Assembly: GCA_013154235.1 (NCBI GenBank)
Contig: JAADCV010000019.1
Span: 1 to 57,025 of the forward strand
Reading direction: 5' to 3'
Length of the DNA: 57,025 nucleotides
DNA from: Thermoproteota archaeon
Lineage (GTDB): Archaea > Thermoproteota > Thermoprotei_A > Sulfolobales > Ignisphaeraceae
Under the pieces are notes generated by a model. The model made no database searches and was not told the origin of the DNA. It saw only the letters and a list, made by a program, of their open reading frames with translations. Both the position numbers and the translations under genes were made by a program. Below, one piece after another: positions 35,502 to 44,454 of this stretch. The stretch's first letter is position 1. Each line of letters opens with the position of its first letter.

Positions 35502-36785
35502 TTAGAGCTTGCGCTCTAGAACTATCTTGTTGTACCCACCCTCTTTCAACACCTTAACTATCCCAAGCTTCTCAAGCTTCCTTATGTGCCTCCAGAGGGT
35601 CGTTTTTGGAACTCCTAGCCTTTTTTGGAGCTCGCTCTGCAGTATCGAACCTCCATTCTGCTCTATAATGCTAATGATGTCTCTATCTAGAGGAGATAGC
35701 TCCGAAGATAGGGCTGCAGTAGCTCCGCTCCCACCTCTTTTTCTCAGCCCCAGGCCTACGCCTATACCTACCGCAGCAGCGATAGCAGCTCCGATGCCTG
35801 CCCATAGATAGGGAGGTGCTGCAGATGACGACCTAGTGCTTCTCGTAGCGCTGTGCACTGTGCGTATCGTGCTAGTGGTTACGGGACTTACTCTAGTGAT
35901 GCTGCTCACTGCATGCGTTGTTATGGCGCTAGTCGCTGTGCTAACGGTGCTTGTAGTGTGCACTGCTGTGGGTACCGCAACAGTTGCTGATCTAGATGTG
36001 ACTGTAGTCGTTGACGTGCTTACGGTTGTTGTCGAAGGCGTGGTTCTAGTTTTCGTAACCGACGAGGATGTTATCGATGCCTTGATCGGCGATGTTGTTA
36101 CCGTGACGCTAGATGTCGTCACATAGCTACTAGTGATGGTGCTTGTGGTAGTTGTGGGGGTTGTTGTACTTGGCTGCGTCGTGGTTATGCTAGTAGTTGT
36201 CTGCGTTGGCTTTACAGATGTCGTGCTTCTAGTGGTGGTTATGGTGCTCGTACTCGTCGTTGATGTAGTAGAGGGTGCTACCGTGCTTGTGGTTACCGTG
36301 GTGGTACTTGTGGTTCTTGTGGTTACTGTACTGACCTTTCTAAGCACGTACTGGACTAGCTGCGGACCGTAAGCAATGACTACCAGGTTACCATTATGGT
36401 AGTATACGTTTGTCACATTGTTTAGCAGATTTAGCAGAACTACATTGCTACTAATCACTAATTTGTAGCTATAGTTCGCAGTTATTGTGAACTGAAGTAT
36501 TTCTTTCTGCACAGTAACATTAGCTACGTAATCAATTATTGCCTCGCCCGCTTTAGGAGCGTATATGTAGAGCGTACCATTTTGATACACCGGAACTAGG
36601 ATCTGACCGCTCTCGTTTACTATAATGCTAGGCACGATAGGCGGTACTGGGAGCGGTACCTCGTTTAAGCCTTCGTTAAGCTGGACAATCATCGTCACGT
36701 GTACGGCGCCCGTAGGGGTTATCGCTATATTAACGCTCACCAAACTCAGAGCCATTAGCACTAGAAGAGCTTGGCCCACAGCCAT
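35502..36785 (-). CDS. Membrane-anchored winged-helix regulator with extracellular beta domain
   Basis: 427 residues. Signal/anchor at 1-22, an extracellular beta-sandwich of about 130 residues, a ~170-residue Thr/Ser-rich stalk, a membrane helix (about 327-348), and a cytoplasmic C-terminal winged helix (about 365-427): L-D-R-D-I-I-S-I-I, L-Q-S-E-L-Q-K-R-L-G-V-P-K-T-T-L-W-R-H-I-R-K-L-E. The layout is that of crenarchaeal one-component membrane sensors that bind DNA while anchored. It sits directly upstream of, and in line with, the secreted helical protein gene (118 bp gap). Confidence 0.87.
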   Translation of the reverse strand: MAVGQALLVLMALSLVSVNIAITPTGAVHVTMIVQLNEGLNEVPLPVPPIVPSIIVNESGQILVPVYQNGTLYIYAPKAGEAIIDYVANVTVQKEILQFTITANYSYKLVISSNVVLLNLLNNVTNVYYHNGNLVVIAYGPQLVQYVLRKVSTVTTRTTSTTTVTTSTVAPSTTSTTSTSTITTTRSTTSVKPTQTTTSITTTQPSTTTPTTTTSTITSSYVTTSSVTVTTSPIKASITSSSVTKTRTTPSTTTVSTSTTTVTSRSATVAVPTAVHTTSTVSTATSAITTHAVSSITRVSPVTTSTIRTVHSATRSTRSSSAAPPYLWAGIGAAIAAAVGIGVGLGLRKRGGSGATAALSSELSPLDRDIISIIEQNGGSILQSELQKRLGVPKTTLWRHIRKLEKLGIVKVLKEGGYNKIVLERKL

Positions 36786-36845
36786 TGTCTAGTCCCTCTG
36801 TCTACCCTTGGCTGAAATGAGAAAAGCGTGTTTAAAACGATTGTG

Positions 36846-36909
36846 TTGAATCAGGAAGGACGTCCTTCATCACTAAAGCTCTTCAGTGACCAGAGCCCTC
36901 ATCACGCAA
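36846..36909 (-). ncRNA. C/D box guide sRNA
   Basis: Minus strand: C GTGATGA (36905-36899), 12-nt guide (36898-36887), D' CTGA (36886-36883), 9-nt spacer, C' GTGATGA (36873-36867), 12-nt guide (36866-36855), D CTGA (36854-36851). Flanking TTG and CAA can pair. The C box overlaps the TGA stop of the transaldolase-like gene, the same arrangement as the RNA at 7813. The D guide contains the self-complementary AGGACGTCCT, which could dimerise or fold on itself. Targets not assigned. Confidence 0.88.
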
Positions 36910-39124
36910 GCCCTAACTCCCTAGCTAGCTGCTTAAATGTCTCTACGCACTTATCGCGGAACCTTAAGTACGCGTTGATGAACTCCCTCATCGTTTTTAG
37001 GCAGGGACCATACTTAGGCCATTCATCGGTTCTCACACCCCGCGATCCATACTTAAGCTCTATACCAACGCTCTTCAGAAGCTCGTTTACCTCTGGCGAT
37101 GCCTCATACGCCTTTACGAAGTCCTCGTACTTCATTAGTACGTCCAGGGCTTCCTTATCCAAGGGCTGCATTACTGACTCTCTTAGCTTATCGATATCGA
37201 TCTTCTTTTCCTCAACCTCTTTAACTACCTTGAGCTGGTGATTCGGGAACTCGGTATTGGTCATGTTTCTAGAGGCAAACGTGTAGAGCGTGTCTATGGG
37301 CTTTCTCTTAGATGCCGGTAGGAGATCTAGCCTATCGATAACGAACTCTGCTTCCTCTCTACTAATCCCTACCTCCTTAACGAGGTACTGCACCCACTTC
37401 TCGCGATTCCATGGAGCAAACAGTATCTCGTACACTCTCTTAGCCACGAAGGTTCCCGAGAGCTTAAGTGCTCGCTCTATAGGCTCGAGCATCCTCTCGA
37501 TATCATCTCTAGACCCAAAGGCGCCGCTCTCAGCAAGTGCTTCAATGAACTCCCTTCGCAGCAGATCTCTCCCGAGGACTCTCTTCCCGCATAGGAACTC
37601 TATGCGACTCTCTAAACTCTCCGACTTTAGCTTGCTCCACGCATCTCTAGGAGCACCTAGCCTCTCAGCTAGCTTATCGAGGAACTCCTCTCTCTTACTA
37701 TCCTCAATGCTACTAAGCGCTTTCCTGAGGAGGCTCGCCGCTATGGTCTCTCTTAGATGATCCTCGAGCCTTCCACCCATGTTGGTGTCGTAGGTCTGCG
37801 TAGGAATGATCCCTCTCCTTAGCGCTCTTGCCATACCTCTGAGCGCAGCAACACCAACTAGGATCTCCTGAGCTACGCTGTAGCTAACGGTAATGTTCTG
37901 GCCTATGCCTAGCTCGTTAAGCCTCTCAGCTATCTCCATGGACTCTGGATAAGCTGCTGCAACCTTAATCACTAGATTCGGCCTTCCTTTCTCGGGAACA
38001 TCATAGCCCCACAGCAAGTACTCGTCGTATACCTTAAGGTCGCGCTCTAGCCTCCGATAGAACTCCTTGGCTGCCTCAACGCTCTTACCAACGTCGTTAG
38101 CTATCAATGGGTTCAGCTGGTAACTAACGAGCCCATCATGGTACTCTGAAAGTATAAAGGGAACCCTAAAGACTAGGAAGTTCTCCATAAGCCCGAAGCG
38201 CGTAGCCTCCATAGCTATATCATCGGCGTACCTCTCGGGGTCCTTAAACCACTCCGGGTGCTCTTTCGATAGAACCTCTATAGCGTACTCCCTGAATCTC
38301 TCCCAAAGCTCTGGATCATCGTCGTAAGCTCTGGCCGCTAGAGCGGGGTTCGTAGATACCTGCACGTAGCCTAAATGCCTTAGCCAGCGTAGACCAAGGG
38401 CATAGTCATTGCCGAACTTACACATTCCCCTTTCGTACACTACCCTGTACAGATTGCTCCTCATCTCCCTAGCCATAGCGTTGAAGTAGCTACTAGCTAG
38501 GTTGGAGGAATCGAGCTCCTTCTCTACTCTCTCAGCTATCTGCGCTAGCATGCTATTACCCTTATTCACTATCTTCATGCTTCGTAGCTGCTCTTCAATG
38601 ACCGCTCTAAGCACCGTAGGCTCTCCGTACTCTCTCCGCTCAATGCTTTCAAGATCTTTTATCAGTGCGAGCACAAGCTCTATACCTTTCTCAACCTCGC
38701 ACGGGTCCAGCCTAGCCCACTGAGGCTCAACGCCTACTAAGTTCCAGAGGATTTCGAGTAGTAGATCATATATCAGAGCACGCGAGAGAATTCTCCTAGT
38801 GAGATCACTGTCGTCAGACGCTTTGGAGGGGGAGCTATCAATGAACTCTATGTATGCTCTCCTACTTAGTGATCCCAGAACCTTAACCAGTTTTCCCCTC
38901 ATCGATGGGTGCAGGATGTGATCAGCTGCGAGCTTCGTATGCCCTTCTAAGGCTGTGAGAAGCATGTGATCAGCATGGTCGGCCCGAGGAGGAACGGGAA
39001 GCTCAAGCTTTCTAGGGCGGAAGGATCTTAGAGCATCCCTAACCCTATCAAGGTCGAGAACTGTACTCAATCTACGTGCACCCAAGCTATGGTCGATACC
39101 GATTATTATAAGCCTAGACTTCAC
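36902..39124 (-). CDS. Long transaldolase-family protein
   Basis: 740 residues, more than twice a classical transaldolase. The transaldolase barrel is recognisable in the middle: Q-V-S-T-N-P-A-L-A, N-L-V-I-K-V-A-A with the Schiff-base lysine, and N-I-T-V-S-Y-S-V-A-Q. Flanking regions of ~250 residues on each side are helical. Long single-chain members occur in Crenarchaeota and may act on aldol substrates of pentose or glycolytic metabolism; the exact substrate is not evident. The sugar-catabolic cluster begins 1.5 kb downstream, but on separate transcripts. Confidence 0.8.
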   Translation of the reverse strand: MKSRLIIIGIDHSLGARRLSTVLDLDRVRDALRSFRPRKLELPVPPRADHADHMLLTALEGHTKLAADHILHPSMRGKLVKVLGSLSRRAYIEFIDSSPSKASDDSDLTRRILSRALIYDLLLEILWNLVGVEPQWARLDPCEVEKGIELVLALIKDLESIERREYGEPTVLRAVIEEQLRSMKIVNKGNSMLAQIAERVEKELDSSNLASSYFNAMAREMRSNLYRVVYERGMCKFGNDYALGLRWLRHLGYVQVSTNPALAARAYDDDPELWERFREYAIEVLSKEHPEWFKDPERYADDIAMEATRFGLMENFLVFRVPFILSEYHDGLVSYQLNPLIANDVGKSVEAAKEFYRRLERDLKVYDEYLLWGYDVPEKGRPNLVIKVAAAYPESMEIAERLNELGIGQNITVSYSVAQEILVGVAALRGMARALRRGIIPTQTYDTNMGGRLEDHLRETIAASLLRKALSSIEDSKREEFLDKLAERLGAPRDAWSKLKSESLESRIEFLCGKRVLGRDLLRREFIEALAESGAFGSRDDIERMLEPIERALKLSGTFVAKRVYEILFAPWNREKWVQYLVKEVGISREEAEFVIDRLDLLPASKRKPIDTLYTFASRNMTNTEFPNHQLKVVKEVEEKKIDIDKLRESVMQPLDKEALDVLMKYEDFVKAYEASPEVNELLKSVGIELKYGSRGVRTDEWPKYGPCLKTMREFINAYLRFRDKCVETFKQLARELGLA

Positions 39125-39322
39125 AACTTGTTACAGAGTAACCTCCATTAATGCGATACTATATTACCGAGTTGAACGTGGGTGGAACTGCAGTACCTAA
39201 ATTAGACCCCGCCGCTTGCGTACATACTGATATAACTGCTACTCATTAGCCAAGCGCAACACCTTAAGTACGCGTATAGTTGAAGCTATGACGTAGCCAA
39301 CGTACATATGTGAGGCACGAAA

Positions 39323-40636
39323 ATGGTGATGCACGGAGGGGCGAGCACCATGGGGCTGGGGGTCGAAGCCATAATCTACAACCTCTTCGTAGTGCTGCTA
39401 ATAGGAGTCGCAGCGCTGCTCGTAGCTAAGAGAACGAACGTTTCCTTCGTCCCGCTGCTAATAATATTCGGTCTCGTAATAGGCTCAGTACTAAGAGTAA
39501 TGAATACCTACGTTGTTAGGAAGCTCTTTGATTACGTGCGTGTACTCGGCCTAGTCATAATACTCTTTAGCGAGGGACACAACCTGCACTGGCCAATACT
39601 GCGCAAGCACATCACAACAATAGGAGTTCTAGACACAGTGAGCCTAGTGATAACAGCTATCATTGCTGGCTTCGTCTTCTCCTACGTGTTTCACTTACCG
39701 TTTCTAGCGGGCTTTCTATACGGTGCAATAATATCTGCTACCGACCCCGCAACGCTAATCCCGCTGTTCCGGCAGCACAAGATACGCGAGGATCTCAGAA
39801 CTATACTGGTTACGGAATCGATATTCAACGACCCCCTCGGGATAGTGCTGACAACGCTAGCCGTAGCTCTAGTTCTGCCAACCGCCCCTAGCGCTAGGCT
39901 ACTAACATCGATAGCTAGGTTCATGCCTATCTACGCAGCTTCCGTCGTGTACTTCATCTACGAGATAGCGATATCTATAGCCATAGGAGTCGCAATGGGT
40001 GTTCTAACCTACTACATAATAAAGCTGCTAGGCTTCGAGAGAGGCGATGAGCTCTTCCTATTCTCGCTAGCTATGGCATTCCTAGGCTTCTTCGTAGGCG
40101 AGAAGCTCGGTGCTTCAGGCTATCTAGTTGCCACTGTGATAGGCATAGTGCTTGGAAACCACCACACGTTCTTCAAAGAGAAGGCTGCTGAAGCGCTAAG
40201 AATGCAGACACTTATAGATACTGAGGTTCACTTCAATGAGATCCTCGCAACATTCGCTACCGTCTTCATATTCGTGCTGCTGGGAGCAAGCATTAGGCTA
40301 GACGTCTTGATCAAGGCTGCAATACCCTCGATAATAACCGCGATTGCAGTGATACTGCTTGCAAGACCTGTTGCAGCGCTGCCCATAATCCCCGTGGGCA
40401 AGTGGAGTTGGAAGGAGTACCTATTCATGTCGCTTGAAGGGCCTAGAGGAGTAGTCCCATCGGCGCTAGCAGGACTACCGCTCTCGCTAGGCCTTGTATA
40501 CCACGTGCCCAAGCTGATATACTGGGGAGAGTACATTCTGACAGCCACATTCGTAACCGTGCTACTATCGATAATAGTGGAGACCTCCTGGCTACCATAC
40601 ATAAAGAGATGGCTGCTCGGAATGGAAAGCGAGTAA
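39323..40636 (+). CDS. Na+/H+ antiporter, CPA1/NhaP family
   Basis: 437 residues with about twelve membrane helices. Diagnostic motifs are S-A-T-D-P-A-T-L and E-S-I-F-N-D-P, the CPA1 ion-binding aspartates, and E-G-P-R-G-V-V-P-S in the cytoplasmic half. It exchanges cytoplasmic Na+ for H+. Start ATG 39323, with ATG 39350 as an alternative. The 198-bp gap upstream contains A/T-rich promoter-like segments but no other gene that I can see. Confidence 0.93.
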   Translation: MVMHGGASTMGLGVEAIIYNLFVVLLIGVAALLVAKRTNVSFVPLLIIFGLVIGSVLRVMNTYVVRKLFDYVRVLGLVIILFSEGHNLHWPILRKHITTIGVLDTVSLVITAIIAGFVFSYVFHLPFLAGFLYGAIISATDPATLIPLFRQHKIREDLRTILVTESIFNDPLGIVLTTLAVALVLPTAPSARLLTSIARFMPIYAASVVYFIYEIAISIAIGVAMGVLTYYIIKLLGFERGDELFLFSLAMAFLGFFVGEKLGASGYLVATVIGIVLGNHHTFFKEKAAEALRMQTLIDTEVHFNEILATFATVFIFVLLGASIRLDVLIKAAIPSIITAIAVILLARPVAALPIIPVGKWSWKEYLFMSLEGPRGVVPSALAGLPLSLGLVYHVPKLIYWGEYILTATFVTVLLSIIVETSWLPYIKRWLLGMESE

Positions 40637-40644
40637 GTTTTTCT

Positions 40645-41466
40645 CTAGCTAAACACCCTTAGCACACCAAGTATTGTTCTAGCTGCCTTCTCCAGGGTGT
40701 GCCTCGTAGTAGGGCTAGGCAGAGCCTCAACCGATACGAACCCTTGGTAACCACAGCTCCGTACAATAGACAAAAACTTTAGCCAGTCTATCATCCCTTC
40801 CCCGGGAGCACGCCTATTAGAATCAGCGACGTGTATGTGCCTAACCCACTCCCTAACCTCTAGGTATGCCTCGTAGGGGTCGCGCTCCTCTAGCACAGCG
40901 TGGAATGTATCGAAGAGTATGCCTATGCGATCTCTACCAACTTCTGCCGCTAGATCATTGACGAAGCGAAGTGCCTCTGCGCAACTACACACTATACGCG
41001 TCTCATACCTATTCAGAGGCTCTATTAACAGAGGGACCTTGCTCTCCTTCGTGTAGTTAACTACCTCACGTATACTTGCCTTTAGAAGGACCTTGCTCTC
41101 ACCCGATACACCCCTTCCTCTAGCTAAGCCCACAACCACGCCACTGCAATTCAGTTCTTCACATAGCTCTACGTACTTAACGAAGAACTCGATCGCCTTC
41201 CTCCGAGCCTTATCGTTGCAGCTACTAAGGGAGTACCCGTAAGTAACGTAGGATAGCCCAGTTGATATCGCGGAGACCCTAAGGCCTCGGGACCTCACCT
41301 CGTCTCTGAACAATTCGACGTCGAACTCGAATGGATTTGCGATGTTTGGCTCAATACCGTGGTAGCCCAAGCTCTTTATTAGGTCTAGAAACTCTCCTAG
41401 AGGCATGTCTGCTAGCACGTCGTAGCTCTTCGCAGTCTTGATAGCGTAGGCTACGGATAGAAACAT
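40645..41466 (-). CDS. Sugar isomerase/epimerase, xylose isomerase-like TIM barrel
   Basis: About 273 residues. ATG 41466 is chosen: it lies 7 bases after the upstream stop, while the longer frame (to 41583) only adds residues overlapping that gene. AP-endonuclease-2-type barrel with L-G-Y-H-G-I-E-P-N, metal ligands E-P-L-N-R-Y-E, I-L-F-D-T-F-H, I-H-V-A-D-S-N-R, F-V-S-V-E. Family members include 5-keto-L-gluconate epimerase (IolO), D-psicose/tagatose 3-epimerases and hydroxypyruvate isomerase. Within this cluster, an IolO-like role is inferred. Confidence 0.88.
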   Translation of the reverse strand: MFLSVAYAIKTAKSYDVLADMPLGEFLDLIKSLGYHGIEPNIANPFEFDVELFRDEVRSRGLRVSAISTGLSYVTYGYSLSSCNDKARRKAIEFFVKYVELCEELNCSGVVVGLARGRGVSGESKVLLKASIREVVNYTKESKVPLLIEPLNRYETRIVCSCAEALRFVNDLAAEVGRDRIGILFDTFHAVLEERDPYEAYLEVREWVRHIHVADSNRRAPGEGMIDWLKFLSIVRSCGYQGFVSVEALPSPTTRHTLEKAARTILGVLRVFS

Positions 41467-41473
41467 GCTTGCG

Positions 41474-42448
41474 CTAACCCTCAAAAATCTTCTCAGGAGG
41501 CTCCGCACCCCTTTCGGGTTTGTTAAAGTTGAAGTCCTTAGGATTAACCCAGGTCTGCGGGACCACACCTGGAGGGTATGCACTCTTTAGCCATTCAATG
41601 AACTCTATCATCCTCGCTATAGCAGTATCTACCAACACCTTACCTTTCTTAGGATCGGCCTTACATGGCCATCCCACAAATCCCTTAGGATAGTAGTATA
41701 GCTCTGGGGCGTGACTAACATCATACCAATTGAAAGCTTTGTCTGGAAACACGTTTCCAGCAGCGTTGACCCATCTGCTCGGAAGCACCCTAACGATACC
41801 CCACTTACCCTCCTTCCTAAGGGATTCCCTATCCACAAGGTCCGGAGCTACGTACCACGTAACGCTGGTCTCCACTTCATCAGCGTGCACAAAGGGCGTC
41901 TCCAGCTTAACACCCGGAGCTATCTCCTCGCCGGAGCCAGCTTTTCTAAGTAAGTCTTGAACCCACATCCACCAGCTAGTAACCATTATCAGCGCATGAA
42001 CCTCTTTCTCGAGTATGGCAACGTCCTTAGCTATGGGAAGCACATACTCCTGACCGTGGCTATTGAGAACAATTATCTTCTTGAAGCCAGCGTTAGCTAA
42101 CCACTTGATAACATCCGAGACGTACTCTATTAGCGTAGTCGCCCTAACCGGTATGGTTCCCCTAAGACCGTAGTGATGACTTGGGTGACTACCGTAGAAT
42201 ATGGGTGGTGCTACTGTTACCCCGGTCTCGTAAGCCACTCTCTCAGCTATGGATGCACCTATGATTGTGTCCTCGCCTACGGGGGCGAAGGGTCCGTGGG
42301 CTTCGGTTGAGCCCACGGGAAGTATAACTATATCGCATTCACGAACCCTTTCATCGATCTCCTTAAGCGTCATCTGATCGAGGTATATCTTCTTGCCAAA
42401 CTTGTTCAGAACGGGCTTTCCGAACCGTTCACTCAAGGGGCTTGACAA
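41474..42448 (-). CDS. Creatininase-family hydrolase
   Basis: 324 residues. Family signature: I-L-P-V-G-S-T-E-A-H-G-P, G-E-D-T, G-S-H-P-S-H-H-Y-G-L-R-G-T, and V-L-N-S-H-G-Q, which supply the Zn/Mn ligands. The family includes creatininase, FAPy deformylase ArfB and the mycofactocin protease MftE. Placed between an epimerase and a UxaE-like gene, it is a candidate for the ring-opening (diketo-inositol hydrolase) step of an inositol route; that is inference. Confidence 0.88.
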   Translation of the reverse strand: MSSPLSERFGKPVLNKFGKKIYLDQMTLKEIDERVRECDIVILPVGSTEAHGPFAPVGEDTIIGASIAERVAYETGVTVAPPIFYGSHPSHHYGLRGTIPVRATTLIEYVSDVIKWLANAGFKKIIVLNSHGQEYVLPIAKDVAILEKEVHALIMVTSWWMWVQDLLRKAGSGEEIAPGVKLETPFVHADEVETSVTWYVAPDLVDRESLRKEGKWGIVRVLPSRWVNAAGNVFPDKAFNWYDVSHAPELYYYPKGFVGWPCKADPKKGKVLVDTAIARMIEFIEWLKSAYPPGVVPQTWVNPKDFNFNKPERGAEPPEKIFEG

Positions 42449-42586
42449 TCATGCCACCATAGGATAGTATTATCATCGCTAAACTAATCCTTTCTGCTTG
42501 TATATGAGACGAGTAGTCATTAACTAAGTGTTAGGCTTTGCAATAAGATTCTAACAACACGAACATGGGTCTTAGGGGTGTAAAAA

Positions 42587-42988
42587 CTAGGCTACCTTTT
42601 CAACTCTGATCCTATCTCCATGCGCAACCTTATCAAAGACCCTAGGATCTACAAGCACCTTTCCAACCACGTTGACCGGGCTAGCGGGCCTAATCTCGTT
42701 AGGGTTACGGCTAGCTGGAGTGGGCCCCCAGAATATGCACAGCGCTCTACCCGGAGGCCAGTAAGCTATCGTTCCAGGTTCAACAACTTCGAATGGGTTC
42801 TCCTCCTCCACCTTTACAGGTGTTGAGAAGTACACTTCGCAGCCCCATCTATAAGCTATAGATTCTATCGGCAGAGCTTCGACTATAGCTTCGTAGGTCC
42901 TAGGACTGTATCTATCGAAGAGCTCAGCCTCGACGCAGCCTAGGGTCTGCGCGCAGATTCTCACTCTCGTAACCGCCAACTCTCGCAC
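42587..42988 (-). CDS. Cyclophilin-like fold protein (TM1367-type), short form
   Basis: 133 residues. A small beta-barrel pattern: W-G-C-E-V-Y-F-S-T-P, V-E-P-G-T-I-A-Y-W-P-P-G-R-A-L-C-I-F-W-G-P-T, ending V-A-H-G-D-R-I-R-V, matching the cyclophilin-like family of T. maritima TM1367. Those proteins lack the proline isomerase active site and have no known function. A second, longer member (47837-48571) sits at the other end of the same cluster. The 138-bp gap upstream toward 42448 contains nothing I can identify. Confidence 0.8.
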   Translation of the reverse strand: MRELAVTRVRICAQTLGCVEAELFDRYSPRTYEAIVEALPIESIAYRWGCEVYFSTPVKVEEENPFEVVEPGTIAYWPPGRALCIFWGPTPASRNPNEIRPASPVNVVGKVLVDPRVFDKVAHGDRIRVEKVA

Positions 42989-43014
42989 CTTCGGGAGAGC
43001 TTAGTATAGAGGGA

Positions 43015-44439
43015 TTAAAGGCTGTATCTGTAGACCGATCCTTCGTATCCAAGAATTCTGCACAGCCTATGAATTAGCTCGCTAACCTCCTTCCTATAGC
43101 GTTCTCTAAGATCCTTATCCTCGGCGAAAACCTCAACGAATGCCTCACGCAGCCAGCGATGACCTAACTCATCTCTTAGACACTGGAACACAAAGAAATA
43201 GTGCCTAAACACATCCTCCCTCGGATCCATGGTACCGCGATATCGCTCAAGCATGCTCTCCAGCTCTCTAGAATACAGCGCACTACGCATCTCCACAGTC
43301 CTCCTAAGGTGGTCTATGACCGCCTCATAGATTTCCTCGTATACCCTCCTAGGCCTCGAGCCTCGAGGAAACCTACTCATCACCTCGAGAGCCAGCTGTA
43401 CGAAGACCCCAGACATCTTGTACTTCACGGCGCCTTCTGTAGCCTCTCTAACTACGTGCCACACACCGAAGCCTTTATCGCTATACGGATTAGCACCGCT
43501 GCCCGAGTGAATCGCTATGTTGCACCCCATGAAATTAGCGATTATCGATAGCCTACGGAGCCTCTCGTATAGGTGCGAGAGAGACCCAGCGTAATCCTCG
43601 CGCTTCTTAAAACCTACGTTAGGCGCCACAAAGTCTGGCGTTAGGCCGCGTACCCTAATCTCGTTTAGAAAGAATAGCAAATCCTCTTCGCGGGTCTCAA
43701 CGGGCACTTCATCGAATGCCACCTCTATGCCTACAGCTCTACCCAGCTGCTCCTCAACGAGCTGCGCTAGCCTGACAACGTAGTCAATGCTTTTAAGATA
43801 TTTTAGTGCTAGCCTAGCAACACTAACCCTATCGAGCTTTATCGCAATGCAGCCCCTAGCCGATGCTAGAATAATCGGCCTATCGACATACCTTCTCTCG
43901 AGATCCCTCCTCGTACTGTAATCTATCTCGCTCTCATACCTAGCGACAACATCGCTATCGCTAAGAGAGTCCACGCTAAGGTCTATGAGCTCGCAAGTGT
44001 CTAGCGTTACAAAGTCCACACCCCCAGCCTCGCGAGCTTCGCTAAGCTCTTTCTCTATGTAGCTAAGAGAGAAGGCTATGTCCTCGTCACTCAAGCCTCC
44101 CTCGAATCCAGCCCCCGCAATCCTCTTTATTGCCCTCTCCACACTCTTCATCAGCGATACGTGGTCTGCTTCAATCTCCACAACCAGGTTTAGAGACCTC
44201 GAGACTGATCTGACAGCCGATATGAACTCGCTTATGGAGGTACCGGTGTGCCCTAGATACAGAGTTTTCTGGTCCGTAGACTCAATAACGTCTCTAGGCG
44301 CTGTTTCTCTATTAAACGAAAGCATGAATGATGCATAGCTACCGCAATCCCTTATTGCTCGAGCGATCGGCTCTAGCACAACCTCCGGAACTCTCACTCC
44401 AAAAGCTGGACGCGGTATACGCCCTAGGTACATAGCCAC
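43015..44439 (-). CDS. UxaE-like tagaturonate epimerase family protein
   Basis: 474 residues. The C-terminal half shows the family pattern: I-E-V-A-F-D-E-V-P, then P-D-F-V-A-P-N-V-G-F-K, then I-A-I-H-S-G-S-G ... Y-S-D-K-G-F, and Y-K-M-S-G-V-F. An earlier V-E-I-E-A-D-H-V-S-L contributes acidic metal ligands. UxaE interconverts D-tagaturonate and D-fructuronate in hexuronate breakdown. Its neighbours are sugar dehydrogenases and epimerases. The stop is 26 bases from the next gene, and it is probably co-transcribed with the dehydrogenase at 44455, 15 bases upstream. Confidence 0.78.
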   Translation of the reverse strand: MAMYLGRIPRPAFGVRVPEVVLEPIARAIRDCGSYASFMLSFNRETAPRDVIESTDQKTLYLGHTGTSISEFISAVRSVSRSLNLVVEIEADHVSLMKSVERAIKRIAGAGFEGGLSDEDIAFSLSYIEKELSEAREAGGVDFVTLDTCELIDLSVDSLSDSDVVARYESEIDYSTRRDLERRYVDRPIILASARGCIAIKLDRVSVARLALKYLKSIDYVVRLAQLVEEQLGRAVGIEVAFDEVPVETREEDLLFFLNEIRVRGLTPDFVAPNVGFKKREDYAGSLSHLYERLRRLSIIANFMGCNIAIHSGSGANPYSDKGFGVWHVVREATEGAVKYKMSGVFVQLALEVMSRFPRGSRPRRVYEEIYEAVIDHLRRTVEMRSALYSRELESMLERYRGTMDPREDVFRHYFFVFQCLRDELGHRWLREAFVEVFAEDKDLRERYRKEVSELIHRLCRILGYEGSVYRYSL

Positions 44440-44454
44440 GCGCCTGACCTAGAG

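Noticed and set aside
36000-36330. Repetitive DNA resembling a tandem repeat or CRISPR-like array
   Set aside because: It is low-complexity coding sequence for the Thr-rich stalk, without fixed-length repeats and spacers.
35836-36372. Long Val/Leu-rich open frames on the plus strand
   Set aside because: They are antisense shadows of the Thr/Ser-rich stalk of the membrane regulator; repeated ACN codons read as GTN on the other strand.
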